A stretch of DNA of 59,894 nt. It comes from Sphingobacterium sp. (GTDB lineage Bacteria > Bacteroidota > Bacteroidia > Sphingobacteriales > Sphingobacteriaceae). A program made the translations under genes and the position numbers. Positions 8,084-17,093 of the stretch are shown in pieces (position 1 is the first letter of the stretch; each line of letters opens with the position of its first letter). Location: positions 1 through 59,894 of the forward strand of contig JAITLV010000267.1 in assembly GCA_031277685.1 (NCBI GenBank), given 5' to 3'. The notes below the pieces were generated by a model. The model was not told the DNA's origin, did not search any database, and saw only the letters and a program-made list of their open reading frames with translations.

Positions 8084-11000
8084 CTATACTATTGGATACC
8101 AAGATGGAGCTACATTAGGATTTAGAGATCCCCTAGAAATGTACATTTTGTTTGTTGCCCGGGTAGTGTTGTAGTTTTGAGTTGATATGCAACAGTCTAT
8201 GCCACAAAGTTCCATCAATTTCAAACTATTTGGTGTTGATAAATTTGCGGATTCGTCCCAAATAAATTCGGTTATGAAATGTTTCTTTGCAAAATCAATA
8301 CTTTCTAATATAGCCCGTTCAGCATCATCACTCAGTATTGATTTTATAAATTGAGTCGTGTATGACCAGTGATTATGTATAACAGCTTCATGACCTCGAT
8401 ACATCATATCTCTTAACACATCTGTTGCACCTTCGTCTACGACACCTGTAGAGCGGTTTTTATGATAGGATAAGTCCCATGCTACAGAAAGTGCAACATT
8501 ATGTTTCTTAAGTATTTTGAAGATATCCTGATTGGTAAACATATATATAGTAAAATCATCCCATTGCGGGGCAAAACATTTATAAGATGGCAAATTACCT
8601 CGGCCTTGTATAAAATCATTCACTTGCTTATAAGTAACAGTCTTATATCCTTTTTCCAATAAATCTGTAAATATCTGATCCAAAAAAGAAGTGGTATGTA
8701 GAAGATCCGCTCCAACACGACCGATCAATCCTTCCCATTCTTTTGTATGAATGGCTGTTGACCAATCACCGGCAATCAGCTTATCAGCAGCGATGGAAGA
8801 AACAGCCCCTTCCGTTATTGTACCGATTCCTTCGATAGTTTCACCAGTCGTTAGCACAGCTTGGTATCTATCATTACCAACGCTTGTTGCCACTTCAAAA
8901 TCTATCCCTTTTAAGAGATTTATTTTATAATCTCCGCGTGTAACTATTGTGCTAAATGGTAATCGCATTTCTTTCGGAATATCCGTCCAAGATGTATTTC
9001 TACCGACAACCGTTGACGGTATTACATCGTGCCACATTACACCGACTATTCTAGGATTTTTTGCGGATGCTATAAAATTCCATAAATAGTGATGGAAACT
9101 AACATCATATCCATTTAAAGAGTTGAAATATGATTCCAAATTTTTAAAGGTACAATTAACACCGGTTGTTTTATCGCCGACCGTTACATTAGACTCCGAT
9201 AGCATATTAGACATGTTACGAAGATAACCGTACTGGCCATCTTGGATGGGTTTCCCATCAAATGTTACCATTAATCCTGCATTTCCGGATTTTGTTGCGA
9301 ATTCTAAACTATGCCATGAATCATCTATTGCATAAGGAATTACACAAGGCCAAGAATCATAAGCTGTTTTTGTCGAATTACTTCCTAAACCATCATATGG
9401 GTATTTATCAACCAATTTCAACGTACATTTTAGCAATGAATTAGATGCTGCTGAATCCTTATGATTAGTAGAAGAAGAATTAGATATCCCACCGGTATTA
9501 AGACTATTAAAGATAAAATCTGTTAAAACGCCTGTTTTAGTTTCTTTTAGGATAGCAGTAAAAAGCTGATCTACATAAGGGTACACAGAAAACAGAAAAA
9601 CTTTATTAACCCCTAAATCATCATTGTAAATTGTCAGTTGTAAATCACTTATTGAAAGAAACCAATTTTGATTTGATTGGTAAATAGCTTGATTAGAATA
9701 TATTTTACCCCCATTCCGAATTACAGCAGGTTTGAATTGCAGCATAAAAGCATCTTTTCCACAAAGAGGTTTATAGTCTCTAGGATTTCGGAGAGGAAAT
9801 GCAAAGGAACTTTCGGTACCACCAATATTGGTCTTGACCACAATTCGGGTATTATAAAATGGTATTGGATATTTTGTAATGAAATCCCACTGGGGAGTAG
9901 TATCATTTGCCCGATAAAGGAGTATCTGCTTCTGTTCATAATTGGTAATACTTTTGGGCTCAATGATAACATCTATAAAATCTGTTCCTTTTTTTATAGA
10001 GAATAATTTTTTATCAGCCCCTGCAATATTAATATCTTCGTTAAATCGAAATTCAACACCCAAGTAAGAGTTTCCATTCGCAACTTTATTTGTCTTGAAA
10101 CTATAGACAGCATTGTCTGAACCATAACTTCCTTTTTCTTGCGTCAAAAAGTACCCACTGTCTGTTTTCAAATTATCCTTTATCGATGATACAACAGGTG
10201 GCAGATTTGTTGATAAATTTTCCTTCGTTAATAGATTTGAAGCTAAATACAATTTTAAACCTGTGAATCTAAAGGTGTATGTGTTGACCGCCCAGGAATT
10301 ATCAGGTGTGCCTGAAGTCGTATTTACGACCCCTATTGCATACACACTGTCTGTAGGCAAGTCGCTGTTGCTCTTTCTCTGTACGGTGACAGTATTTGCA
10401 GCGATGATATTTTTAAAAGCTATAAATGGATATTTTCCGGTACTTTCTATAGTTTTGGTAAGAACTATGGTTTTGATTGGACTTGCACTAGTTCCGGTTT
10501 TGAATTGTTGAGTCAAAATAGGTGATGGCAAAGTAATCAGATTTCCAGCCGTAGGGATACTGTCCAGCAAATAAACATTCAGTACAATGTCTGCATTTGC
10601 ATTGCTTCCCAAAATGTACCCTTCGATCTTATCAAATGTCATATTTTTGACATTAAATATATAGCCTACACCAAACTGAGAATTTGTTGTATCGCCTGTC
10701 ATTTCATTAGAACTGGGATTAAATGGAATAATCTCTTTTCCTACATTGTCAACCTTGTAAGCAATAGGTGCAACATACTCTGCGATAGCTTTTTCAGTTG
10801 GCAAACCACTTCCTGTTGGGTTTATTATATTTACACCCTGTTGTTTTGGAAGTGGTACACTTGAACCCAAACTCCATAAACCCGTTTCAAAACTCCACCA
10901 GTTTGTATTGTCAAAATCTTTTGGAGCCTCCCAGGCGGGTCCAGTAGCGTTTTTATACCATCCAATCGCTTTAATACGCTTTCGGTTTGAATTAACAGGT

Positions 11001-11164
11001 AACGGATTCGGGACAGGTAACAGTACAGCCGTCGCTTCTGTTGCTCCCCCTGCGATGGGTTTTAGCTCTAAGGATGCATCAATTGCCGAATTCTTTACTT
11101 GCTGTACCATATCCGCGACAACCTTTGTACCAGCGAATACACTTACTTTATATGATTTTGCCAT
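8084..11164 (-). CDS. Tail fibre / receptor-binding protein with NodB-like C-terminal domain
   Basis: This 1026-residue protein has a modular fibre layout. Residues about 1-320 form an N-terminal attachment part. About 320-690 is beta-rich with lectin/LamG-like stretches (for example GLMVTFDGKPIQDGQYGYL). Residues about 830-1026 follow the polysaccharide deacetylase (NodB) order: a GYKTVTYKQVNDF helix, GNLPSYKCF, the strand QWDDFTIYMF near 868 in place of TFDDG, and GHEAVIHNHWSY near 923 in place of the His-x3-His motif. Both Asp residues survive, but the second metal His is shifted, so activity is uncertain. It may deacetylate or bind capsule. It starts 2 bp after the gene encoding a BppU-like protein. 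Confidence 0.75.
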   Translation of the reverse strand: MAKSYKVSVFAGTKVVADMVQQVKNSAIDASLELKPIAGGATEATAVLLPVPNPLPVNSNRKRIKAIGWYKNATGPAWEAPKDFDNTNWWSFETGLWSLGSSVPLPKQQGVNIINPTGSGLPTEKAIAEYVAPIAYKVDNVGKEIIPFNPSSNEMTGDTTNSQFGVGYIFNVKNMTFDKIEGYILGSNANADIVLNVYLLDSIPTAGNLITLPSPILTQQFKTGTSASPIKTIVLTKTIESTGKYPFIAFKNIIAANTVTVQRKSNSDLPTDSVYAIGVVNTTSGTPDNSWAVNTYTFRFTGLKLYLASNLLTKENLSTNLPPVVSSIKDNLKTDSGYFLTQEKGSYGSDNAVYSFKTNKVANGNSYLGVEFRFNEDINIAGADKKLFSIKKGTDFIDVIIEPKSITNYEQKQILLYRANDTTPQWDFITKYPIPFYNTRIVVKTNIGGTESSFAFPLRNPRDYKPLCGKDAFMLQFKPAVIRNGGKIYSNQAIYQSNQNWFLSISDLQLTIYNDDLGVNKVFLFSVYPYVDQLFTAILKETKTGVLTDFIFNSLNTGGISNSSSTNHKDSAASNSLLKCTLKLVDKYPYDGLGSNSTKTAYDSWPCVIPYAIDDSWHSLEFATKSGNAGLMVTFDGKPIQDGQYGYLRNMSNMLSESNVTVGDKTTGVNCTFKNLESYFNSLNGYDVSFHHYLWNFIASAKNPRIVGVMWHDVIPSTVVGRNTSWTDIPKEMRLPFSTIVTRGDYKINLLKGIDFEVATSVGNDRYQAVLTTGETIEGIGTITEGAVSSIAADKLIAGDWSTAIHTKEWEGLIGRVGADLLHTTSFLDQIFTDLLEKGYKTVTYKQVNDFIQGRGNLPSYKCFAPQWDDFTIYMFTNQDIFKILKKHNVALSVAWDLSYHKNRSTGVVDEGATDVLRDMMYRGHEAVIHNHWSYTTQFIKSILSDDAERAILESIDFAKKHFITEFIWDESANLSTPNSLKLMELCGIDCCISTQNYNTTRATNKMYISRGSLNPNVAPSWYPIV

Positions 11165-11166
11165 TA

Positions 11167-11535
11167 TTATTTAGTTACAATTCCGGTTAATATTAATTTT
11201 CCCTTTACGAATGTTGTCCGTTCAGCACCATCAATAATTAGGATGTCGTAGAAATAAACATCCCTTTCAAGATCGATTGTGTTTAACCCAAAATTCATCG
11301 TCAAGATAGTTGGTTCGATTTTTAAACCACCATTTGCAACAGTCAATTCGAGCGCGATTCCAGCCTGATTCAAATCACTCTTGAATTGTACTCGAACTTC
11401 TTTTCCACTCAAGCTAAAAGGAACGATATCACCAGTGTCTTCCTCTACTACTTCCCATCCCCAAAATTGATATTCTTCAGTAGTCCCCCGGACAACTGTG
11501 ATATCAAATTCATTTAGATCAATGTTATAATCCAT
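11167..11535 (-). CDS. Small baseplate protein, BppU-N-like
   Basis: This 122-residue, all-beta protein opens with FDITVVRGTTEEYQFWGW and continues with FSLSGKEVRVQFKSD. The pattern resembles the N-terminal domain of phage baseplate upper proteins, in which a strand starting RG-T is followed by a Leu/Ser-x-G stretch. Such domains tie receptor-binding fibres to the baseplate. It lies directly before the fibre gene (2-bp gap), which fits an adaptor role. The assignment is moderate. Confidence 0.5.
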   Translation of the reverse strand: MDYNIDLNEFDITVVRGTTEEYQFWGWEVVEEDTGDIVPFSLSGKEVRVQFKSDLNQAGIALELTVANGGLKIEPTILTMNFGLNTIDLERDVYFYDILIIDGAERTTFVKGKLILTGIVTK

Positions 11536-11550
11536 ATAAATAAATAATTG

Positions 11551-13131
11551 TTAAAAAAATAGCTCTTGAGAGTGTTGGCTACTAATTTCAAATGATACAG
11601 CAAATAGACCGTTTCCATCTTGAGACTCATCGATGGATGATGATGAAATATTCACTGGCCACCATTCCTTCTTGATCAGCTCCAATTTCCAACGACTTAA
11701 AATAAAATCACGAAAGCCAACGATTTCAGAATATGATTTATATCCAGAACTGATTTTCTCTTTATTCTCAAGAACAATACCCATGTCAATATTCTCGCCT
11801 TTCTTCAGATCAAAACTTCCAGTTTGGGAAATGATAGCATTACTTTTTTCAATTTCATATGAAATAGCTTTTTTCCCTGAAGTGTATAAGGTTTCAGGTG
11901 ATCCCAGGGAATTTTGAAAAAGAAAAATACGCTGATATTGATGTAATGTATCATCAACAAAAAATCGAATTATATTTGAAATCTTTTTACCCTCCGCATG
12001 CAGCCAAACCTTATATGAAACGATATCCAATTCTGGATAATAGGTATTTGCATTTATTTGAACGAGTCCAACCGGAATAATTACCTTCTCAAATTGTTTA
12101 ATTTCAACAATAGAATAAGCTGTAAATGAGAATGGCATCCTATCACTGTAAACCACCTCAACCTCCACTTTGACTTCCGTATATGTTTCATTTAGATTGA
12201 ACCAGGACAACCAATTCGGTTGGTCAGGAATTACTTTTTTGTCTTGAGTTGTACAGAGAAAACGAACTGATTCATTTACTGAAATTGATTCTCCAAAACT
12301 TAAATTTTGCAAGTTTTTTGGAAGCCCTCCATAAACGGCGAAAAACAGATCCGTAACGACTGAAGTCCTGGGACCTTGGGGCTCTCCGGATAATTCTGTT
12401 GCTCTCAAATAGAATTGCTTGATACATTTGCTTTTTACAATACCCACATCCTCTACCGATAAGATATCTGGTCCGTCACTTAGACACAACGAGGATAGAG
12501 GTTTTGAAAAATCCCATGAAACATTTCCACTTAGATCAGGAACTAAAGCTGCAGAAACAACAGAGCGCTCAGCCAATAAGGGATCGATCGCTATAAGCTC
12601 TACAAAAATTTTAAGATTAGGTGTATAAGTTTTTGATACCGGCGTTTGAATAGTCTCAATAGCCACAGCAAGATCTATAATAACATCTTGAATTTGCACA
12701 TCTAATGAAACATCATTCTCAATTGAGCTAAACTTGATTTTCTGACCGTCGACCTCTCCAACAAATAAGGATGACAGGTTAAATGCATTCAGTATTGCAT
12801 TCCTAACTTTTACCAACCAATCTTCCTTTGTCTCAGTTGGACCAATTCGATGAGGAATTTTAAACTTGTTAATGGGACTCGCATATTCACATGAGAACAG
12901 AAATTGCGTTTGTTTTACAATTAAAGTGAAAGTCCAATCGAGATAATAGTAGTAGGTTTTTTCAGGAGTATGGAGTTCACTATCCACTACATTATCAACC
13001 TGGCTAAAATCTAAAGTAAAAATTAGAGGACGACCCGCCTCTAAAATCACCTGATCTGTATGGAATTCAAACACTACAGGATTTCTTGACCAGGATACTT
13101 TATTGGGTTGCTTAACGATTGAAACTGCCAT
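11551..13131 (-). CDS. Tail/baseplate structural protein
   Basis: This protein of about 526 residues lies directly upstream of the adaptor and fibre genes. It is beta-rich with no membrane segment or enzyme motif. Alternating hydrophobic strands and repeated Ig-like sections (for example IKQFYLRATELSG and VKVEVEVVYSDRMPFSF) suggest a baseplate or tail appendage component. The ATG at 13131 (MAVSIVKQ) is the likely start; an upstream in-frame TTG is less plausible. The start lies about 30 bp downstream of a GTCGTTTC motif. I do not recognise the family. Confidence 0.5.
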   Translation of the reverse strand: MAVSIVKQPNKVSWSRNPVVFEFHTDQVILEAGRPLIFTLDFSQVDNVVDSELHTPEKTYYYYLDWTFTLIVKQTQFLFSCEYASPINKFKIPHRIGPTETKEDWLVKVRNAILNAFNLSSLFVGEVDGQKIKFSSIENDVSLDVQIQDVIIDLAVAIETIQTPVSKTYTPNLKIFVELIAIDPLLAERSVVSAALVPDLSGNVSWDFSKPLSSLCLSDGPDILSVEDVGIVKSKCIKQFYLRATELSGEPQGPRTSVVTDLFFAVYGGLPKNLQNLSFGESISVNESVRFLCTTQDKKVIPDQPNWLSWFNLNETYTEVKVEVEVVYSDRMPFSFTAYSIVEIKQFEKVIIPVGLVQINANTYYPELDIVSYKVWLHAEGKKISNIIRFFVDDTLHQYQRIFLFQNSLGSPETLYTSGKKAISYEIEKSNAIISQTGSFDLKKGENIDMGIVLENKEKISSGYKSYSEIVGFRDFILSRWKLELIKKEWWPVNISSSSIDESQDGNGLFAVSFEISSQHSQELFF

Positions 13132-13161
13132 GCCACAAATATGGCGTTCCAAATAAATCTA

Positions 13162-13169
13162 GAAACGAC
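13162..13169 (-). promoter_or_regulatory. GTCGTTTC intergenic motif, copy 2
   Basis: The minus strand reads GTCGTTTCTAG in the 59-bp gap before the baseplate gene start. It is one of the repeated late-gap motifs. Confidence 0.4.
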
Positions 13170-13190
13170 AATTAAGAAGAATTAAGCATT

Positions 13191-13682
13191 CTATTTCAAG
13201 ACACCCTTGAGCCACGGAATATCCCCATTCTCAATCATTTCTATGATGATATCAATTTCCGGAGTCCCAAACCACTGAGCGTTTAATTTAACCCGAAGAT
13301 TGTATTCCCAACCAGTGCCCACTTTGTAGGTAATATCTCCAAGATCTATATTATTTACCATTAAGCTATACGCAAAATCCTGTCCCGTGTATTCAAGATT
13401 TGATATCCGTATAAGCTGCCTTTTACCGTCATAGTAACATAGAGCCAAGATTTTTGACTCATACTTATAAATTAACGTGTCAATTATAATGTTTGCTAAG
13501 TCTTCTTTTAAAACACCATCAAGGAGCTCCCACTTTCCATATGATTGCCTTATTGTATATTTATGTCCGTTTTTAGCGTAAATGTAATAGTCACAGGTTA
13601 TTTTTCTGCACTCAGACTGGTCCTCAATTTCATATTTAATTGACAACTCTTTTCCTTGATAAACTATATCTAAAAGTTCCAT
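13191..13682 (-). CDS. Hypothetical late protein
   Basis: I do not recognise this 163-residue protein. It is soluble, rich in Tyr, Ile and Lys, and built of alternating strands (CDYYIYAKNGHKYTIRQSYG), with no signal peptide or membrane segment. It lies between an intrinsic terminator (13721-13750) and the baseplate gene, so it may begin a new transcript. Its position among tail genes suggests a tail accessory or assembly protein. Confidence 0.6.
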   Translation of the reverse strand: MELLDIVYQGKELSIKYEIEDQSECRKITCDYYIYAKNGHKYTIRQSYGKWELLDGVLKEDLANIIIDTLIYKYESKILALCYYDGKRQLIRISNLEYTGQDFAYSLMVNNIDLGDITYKVGTGWEYNLRVKLNAQWFGTPEIDIIIEMIENGDIPWLKGVLK

Positions 13683-13720
13683 GAATCAAAAATACTAATA
13701 ATATTAGCTTTCTGTTCAAT

Positions 13721-13750
13721 AAAAAAGCCGGTGATATCTCATCAGCGGCT
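13721..13750 (-). terminator. Intrinsic terminator in late region
   Basis: On the minus strand AGCCG pairs with CGGCT and TGAT with ATCA around a C-C mismatch, followed by six Ts. It ends the block 20343-13776 or attenuates transcription into 13682. Confidence 0.7.
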
Positions 13751-13775
13751 CAACTAAACAAATTAAAAAAAGAAA

Positions 13776-14246
13776 CTAAAGCTTTATACTGTCCCTTATC
13801 CCTAACTCAGCATAATAACCATAATGGTTTTCGCCAATGGGGCCGATTGAATCAGAATTCCAAATTTGCGGATCGAACATAAATGGTTCCTGTCCTGGTA
13901 CCGGAGGAGCATATCTTAACCGATTAAGGTAAAAATATAGCCGATCCAAAACGCGCTCCGCTTTATCAGTAATCTCTGTTTTGCGTTCACGATTATCCAC
14001 TGGGACAAATTGTACACATACAACAAGGCCCTCCTTCAGCCAAATATTGCCATTGGCATTATTCTTTTTCGGACTTTTTGCATAAGGAGGAACCAGTAAA
14101 ACCATACGATCTCCGATATCCTGTAAAATTGCTGCAGCTTCATCTGCACTACAATCAAAAATAGCTGGAGCTTCTTCAGTGTGCAGAAGATCAGGATCCG
14201 CTATTGCGAATGCTGTAATGAGTTCCATGTACCTAGTTAAAGTCAT
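13776..14246 (-). CDS. Hypothetical late protein, possible tail completion protein
   Basis: This 156-residue soluble protein has an N-terminal helical half (ELITAFAIADPDLLHTEEAPAIF) and a C-terminal part with Pro-rich and Tyr-rich loops (YAPPVPGQEPFMFDPQIW). I do not recognise the family. It overlaps the preceding gene by 4 bp (ATGA), so the two are translationally coupled. The position between the connector/lysis block and the baseplate genes suggests a tail completion or assembly role. A terminator follows 25 bp after the stop. Confidence 0.55.
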   Translation of the reverse strand: MTLTRYMELITAFAIADPDLLHTEEAPAIFDCSADEAAAILQDIGDRMVLLVPPYAKSPKKNNANGNIWLKEGLVVCVQFVPVDNRERKTEITDKAERVLDRLYFYLNRLRYAPPVPGQEPFMFDPQIWNSDSIGPIGENHYGYYAELGIRDSIKL

Positions 14247-15073
14247 TTTCTATTCTTCTTAACTTCTTTAAATTTAATCTGACCCCGTTCTAGGCTCATT
14301 AGTGTCGTATGTACAAACTCATTTTCCAACGTTTCTGCAGTGCGCCCTTTTTCACCGACTAGGTCATCAAAAGTTCCTAACCAACCGTAGCGAGGTACTT
14401 TCTGTTTGGGTGTGTCAATTTTCTGATTCTTCTTTTTGGGGAAAATATGAGGATAACTGTCAAAAGCTTTCCATCTGGATGCTAGGTAGTACAAATAAAT
14501 ACCGTCTTTGATAGACAGATCGAGATCCTTTAGTTCTTCAGCCCGGAATTCAGTCAAATTGGAATTAAACTTTTCACGCAGGTCACCACAGTATTCTACA
14601 TTCCCAATCTCATGCGCTGCGCCTTTTCCTTCTGGTCTATACAATACCGAAATCAACTTATTCAATGTTTCCGGATTTTTATGTTCCCAGTACTGGAGAA
14701 AATATGTTTCGGCCATAACGAATTCGCCAAAACGCATATTGCCTAACAGCGGATCAGGCCCCAAATAACGGATATCATTATGTATAAATTCCGGAATGAT
14801 GTTTATTGATATCTCGACCTTATTAAATACCCACTCAACCAATTTAAAAGCTTGTTGAAGGTGTTGCAGATCAAACCGGTCAATTCCATCTTTTGCACTC
14901 CAGGCTAACAGATACAATACTCTTACCAATTTATCACTGATCGTCATTCGAGGCAGTTCTTTGAGATACAATTGAGCAAGATTCGGATATAGATTCAACG
15001 GGACTTCATCCCAGCTCTGAGGTACATCGGCTACCCATTCCTGATCAGTGCCGGTTATTGTTAGTTTTTCCAT
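14243..15073 (-). CDS. Hypothetical late protein
   Basis: This 276-residue protein is mainly alpha-helical (LAQLYLKELPRMTISDKLVRVLYLLAW) with a basic Lys-rich C-terminus (KKNQK, EVKKNRK). It has no signal peptide, membrane segment or recognised catalytic motif. It overlaps the upstream gene by 29 bp and the downstream gene by 4 bp, so all three are coupled. A tail assembly chaperone or structural role is possible from position, but nothing in the sequence proves it. Confidence 0.6.
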   Translation of the reverse strand: MEKLTITGTDQEWVADVPQSWDEVPLNLYPNLAQLYLKELPRMTISDKLVRVLYLLAWSAKDGIDRFDLQHLQQAFKLVEWVFNKVEISINIIPEFIHNDIRYLGPDPLLGNMRFGEFVMAETYFLQYWEHKNPETLNKLISVLYRPEGKGAAHEIGNVEYCGDLREKFNSNLTEFRAEELKDLDLSIKDGIYLYYLASRWKAFDSYPHIFPKKKNQKIDTPKQKVPRYGWLGTFDDLVGEKGRTAETLENEFVHTTLMSLERGQIKFKEVKKNRK

Positions 15074-15578
15074 TCTTATTGTTTAATGTTTCAGGTTCTT
15101 CAGGTAGAGGACAATTTAAAATCTCACTCTCCCATTCTTTTTGACTTTTATGAAGTGGCTCAAGATATGTTGATTCGACATTGATATTTTCATTAAGAAA
15201 AAGCCGACGCTTAAATTTTGGCACTTCTTCAGCAACTTCTAACCATCTGAGTGCTCTGAAAGATTGAGCACTGAGAGCGTCAGATAAATGTGATTGAATG
15301 TCTTCTCCCATAGATGGATTCTCGCTCATGTCAATTCCAGAAATAACATGAACTTTATGATCGAAGTCAGGGAAAAAGCCACCTGCTTTCAGCCGATCAT
15401 TTAAAATCAACCTCCCAAAAATTAAGTTTATTCCTGGATTGGCAGGATCAAATGAGACTACTATCCGCATTTCATAACATTTAAGTTCCCTTGCTTTCTC
15501 CACATATTTCAAAAGGTCTTGCAAACGAACTGCTATCGGAACATTTTCCCTAAATACTTCCACAAACCTATGCGCCAT
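15045..15578 (-). CDS. Hypothetical late protein
   Basis: This protein of about 177 residues starts at ATG 15578 (MAHRFVEVF), with AAGGAG just upstream; it overlaps the stop of the previous gene by 11 bp. The N-terminal half looks like an alpha/beta fold (YEMRIVVSFDPANPGINLIFGRLIL); the C-terminus is polar and Asn/Lys-rich. No family was recognised. It is coupled to both neighbours in a compact late block. Confidence 0.55.
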   Translation of the reverse strand: MAHRFVEVFRENVPIAVRLQDLLKYVEKARELKCYEMRIVVSFDPANPGINLIFGRLILNDRLKAGGFFPDFDHKVHVISGIDMSENPSMGEDIQSHLSDALSAQSFRALRWLEVAEEVPKFKRRLFLNENINVESTYLEPLHKSQKEWESEILNCPLPEEPETLNNKNGKTNNNRH

Positions 15579-16290
15579 TATCAACTCCTTTCACTGCTAA
15601 AATAACCATCTGCTTAACCCAAAAAGTTGTCATAAATACACAATACTTTATCCCTCTCTCTTTCAACCAATCTGAATAGGTTTTGCCAACACCACGTTCC
15701 AGCGTTAATTCAGCAATCATCTTGTCGATATCATATTGCGTTTTACCTTCATATCCAATTTTCTGAATAAAAAAATCTGTAAAACATCTACTTGCAACTT
15801 CTTCGGAATGTAGCCAATCATCAAATATTTTTCCACGCGCTATGGTATCTACCAGTACTGGACCACACATGGCCATTGCTTTAGAAAAATTTATAACAGA
15901 TTCCATAGCCAATGAAGCTGAACCTCCTAACAATGAAATTGCCCGGACACTTTTTTCGGAAGATTCAGCCATTCGTTCTTTAAGAAGCCCCATATGTTCC
16001 CAGAGATAAAATGGTGTTGCTTCCAATTCTGCTAAATTCAAGGAATTAACCAAAGAGTTATGGTGCTTCGCACGCTCATAGGCTTTTTGATCTGCTTCTA
16101 AAAAGAAGCAATAGCCTTCTTCCCAATCACTTGATGTCCTATAAGCAAAAAAATCCTCGACAGAACACTTTACACCATCTTCTAAAAGTATTTTCCCATC
16201 CCGAATAGTCATCCATTCGTGAGATTGGAAGTATTCATGGCTGATTTTCGAGCCATCTTTCATAAACTGCAAAGCTTCCTCCTTATTCAT
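15568..16290 (-). CDS. Late protein with Tad2/DUF2829-like N-terminal domain
   Basis: This 240-residue protein starts at ATG 16290 (MNKEEALQF). Residues 1-65 follow the pattern I associate with the small phage domain DUF2829, which includes the Thoeris anti-defence protein Tad2: an EAL..MK.GSKI opening, a strand with EWMTIRDGKI, an EDG turn, and a closing DWEEGY. Residues about 70-240 are helical, with a hydrophobic Ala/Ser/Gly-rich stretch near 120-150, and match nothing I know. Tad2 is normally a stand-alone domain, so the extension is unusual. Its start overlaps the stop of a 47-residue gene (ATGAATAA). The similarity is from memory and needs a profile search. Confidence 0.45.
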   Translation of the reverse strand: MNKEEALQFMKDGSKISHEYFQSHEWMTIRDGKILLEDGVKCSVEDFFAYRTSSDWEEGYCFFLEADQKAYERAKHHNSLVNSLNLAELEATPFYLWEHMGLLKERMAESSEKSVRAISLLGGSASLAMESVINFSKAMAMCGPVLVDTIARGKIFDDWLHSEEVASRCFTDFFIQKIGYEGKTQYDIDKMIAELTLERGVGKTYSDWLKERGIKYCVFMTTFWVKQMVILAVKGVDNGA

Positions 16291-16426
16291 AACCAAGCTT
16301 AAATCCTTTACCTAAATAATACTCTTTTGATAAATGAGCCGGCACAACGATAATTTTGGAGCTATCCAATTCAATGAATTTCTCATAAACCGGACAATAA
16401 CTAAAAAACAGATAGTAATGTCTCAT
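16283..16426 (-). CDS. Small protein, 47 residues
   Basis: The frame runs from ATG 16426, only 5 bp after the stop of the spanin candidate, to TAA at 16283, overlapping the next start (ATGAATAA). Tight spacing on both sides indicates a real coupled gene. The protein begins MRHYYLFFSYCPVYEKF and ends LGKGFKLGYE. It has no clear membrane helix or known domain. Confidence 0.55.
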   Translation of the reverse strand: MRHYYLFFSYCPVYEKFIELDSSKIIVVPAHLSKEYYLGKGFKLGYE

Positions 16427-16431
16427 GTTAT

Positions 16432-16944
16432 CTATTTAAATAAGCTGGTAAGCTTTTTCCAAATGGCCGACCATCCTACGTTTGAAAAAACTAAAATCAA
16501 AACTATGGCCACGATAACTCCGCCGATGATGAACCACCAGGAAAACCATTTATCAACTTTAGCTCCAGCATCCACGTGTACCTGCTTATTGAGATTAATA
16601 GAATCCTGGACGTGACCTGCATTACTAAATGAGTTATTTGTATAACTTGATCCTAATGCAGAGGAATCTTTTGTGGTTCCGCGGTACAGCAATACGCCAT
16701 TTTGGCCTTTAGCTTTGATATTTCCGTCTTTATCGATGTTGAACTCATCAAAACCCCTAGCTTCAAGCGCTACTGATCCGGAGCTATTTTTAACGGTGTA
16801 ATTTCCCTGCAGTGTGGAAGCATTCGTAATACGCCAAGAACTATCCCTGCCAGCAGAAAAAAGGGTGCTCTCCGTTTTCTTACGAAACAGATTGCACCCA
16901 GTCAGGGATAGTAATAGAAGAATGAATGAATAAAGCCTTACCAT
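16432..16944 (-). CDS. Candidate unimolecular spanin (lipoprotein with C-terminal TM)
   Basis: From ATG 16944 this 170-residue protein starts with a short basic N-terminus, a hydrophobic core and the lipobox LTGC (C17). A polar, Ser/Asn-rich, beta-prone periplasmic stretch follows (about 18-135). Near the C-terminus is a strong membrane helix (WFIIGGVIVAIVLILVF, about 140-158) and a short basic tail. An outer-membrane lipoprotein that also has a C-terminal inner-membrane helix is the layout of T1 gp11-type u-spanins, which fuse the two membranes at lysis. It lies 149 bp after the lysozyme gene in the lysis block. The role is inferred from topology and place. Confidence 0.65.
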   Translation of the reverse strand: MVRLYSFILLLLSLTGCNLFRKKTESTLFSAGRDSSWRITNASTLQGNYTVKNSSGSVALEARGFDEFNIDKDGNIKAKGQNGVLLYRGTTKDSSALGSSYTNNSFSNAGHVQDSINLNKQVHVDAGAKVDKWFSWWFIIGGVIVAIVLILVFSNVGWSAIWKKLTSLFK

Positions 16945-17093
16945 AACTTGATCAAAAGAGGGTGGCCAACCAAAAACCACCCTCACACATTTATACCAGA
17001 AACCATTAATTTAACATTGTGAACCAGGAGCAAAATTTGTCCTTAACTTCACTCCCGGATCAGATTTGCAATAAATCACCAACAATAAAAAAC

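Noticed and set aside
8084..11164. Diversity-generating retroelement acting on the tail fibre
   Set aside because: No reverse transcriptase gene and no template repeat with adenine-biased differences were seen.
13721..13750. Hammerhead ribozyme core, from CTGATGAG on the minus strand
   Set aside because: No GAAA follows stem II and no third stem or cleavage triplet can be drawn; it is part of a terminator hairpin.
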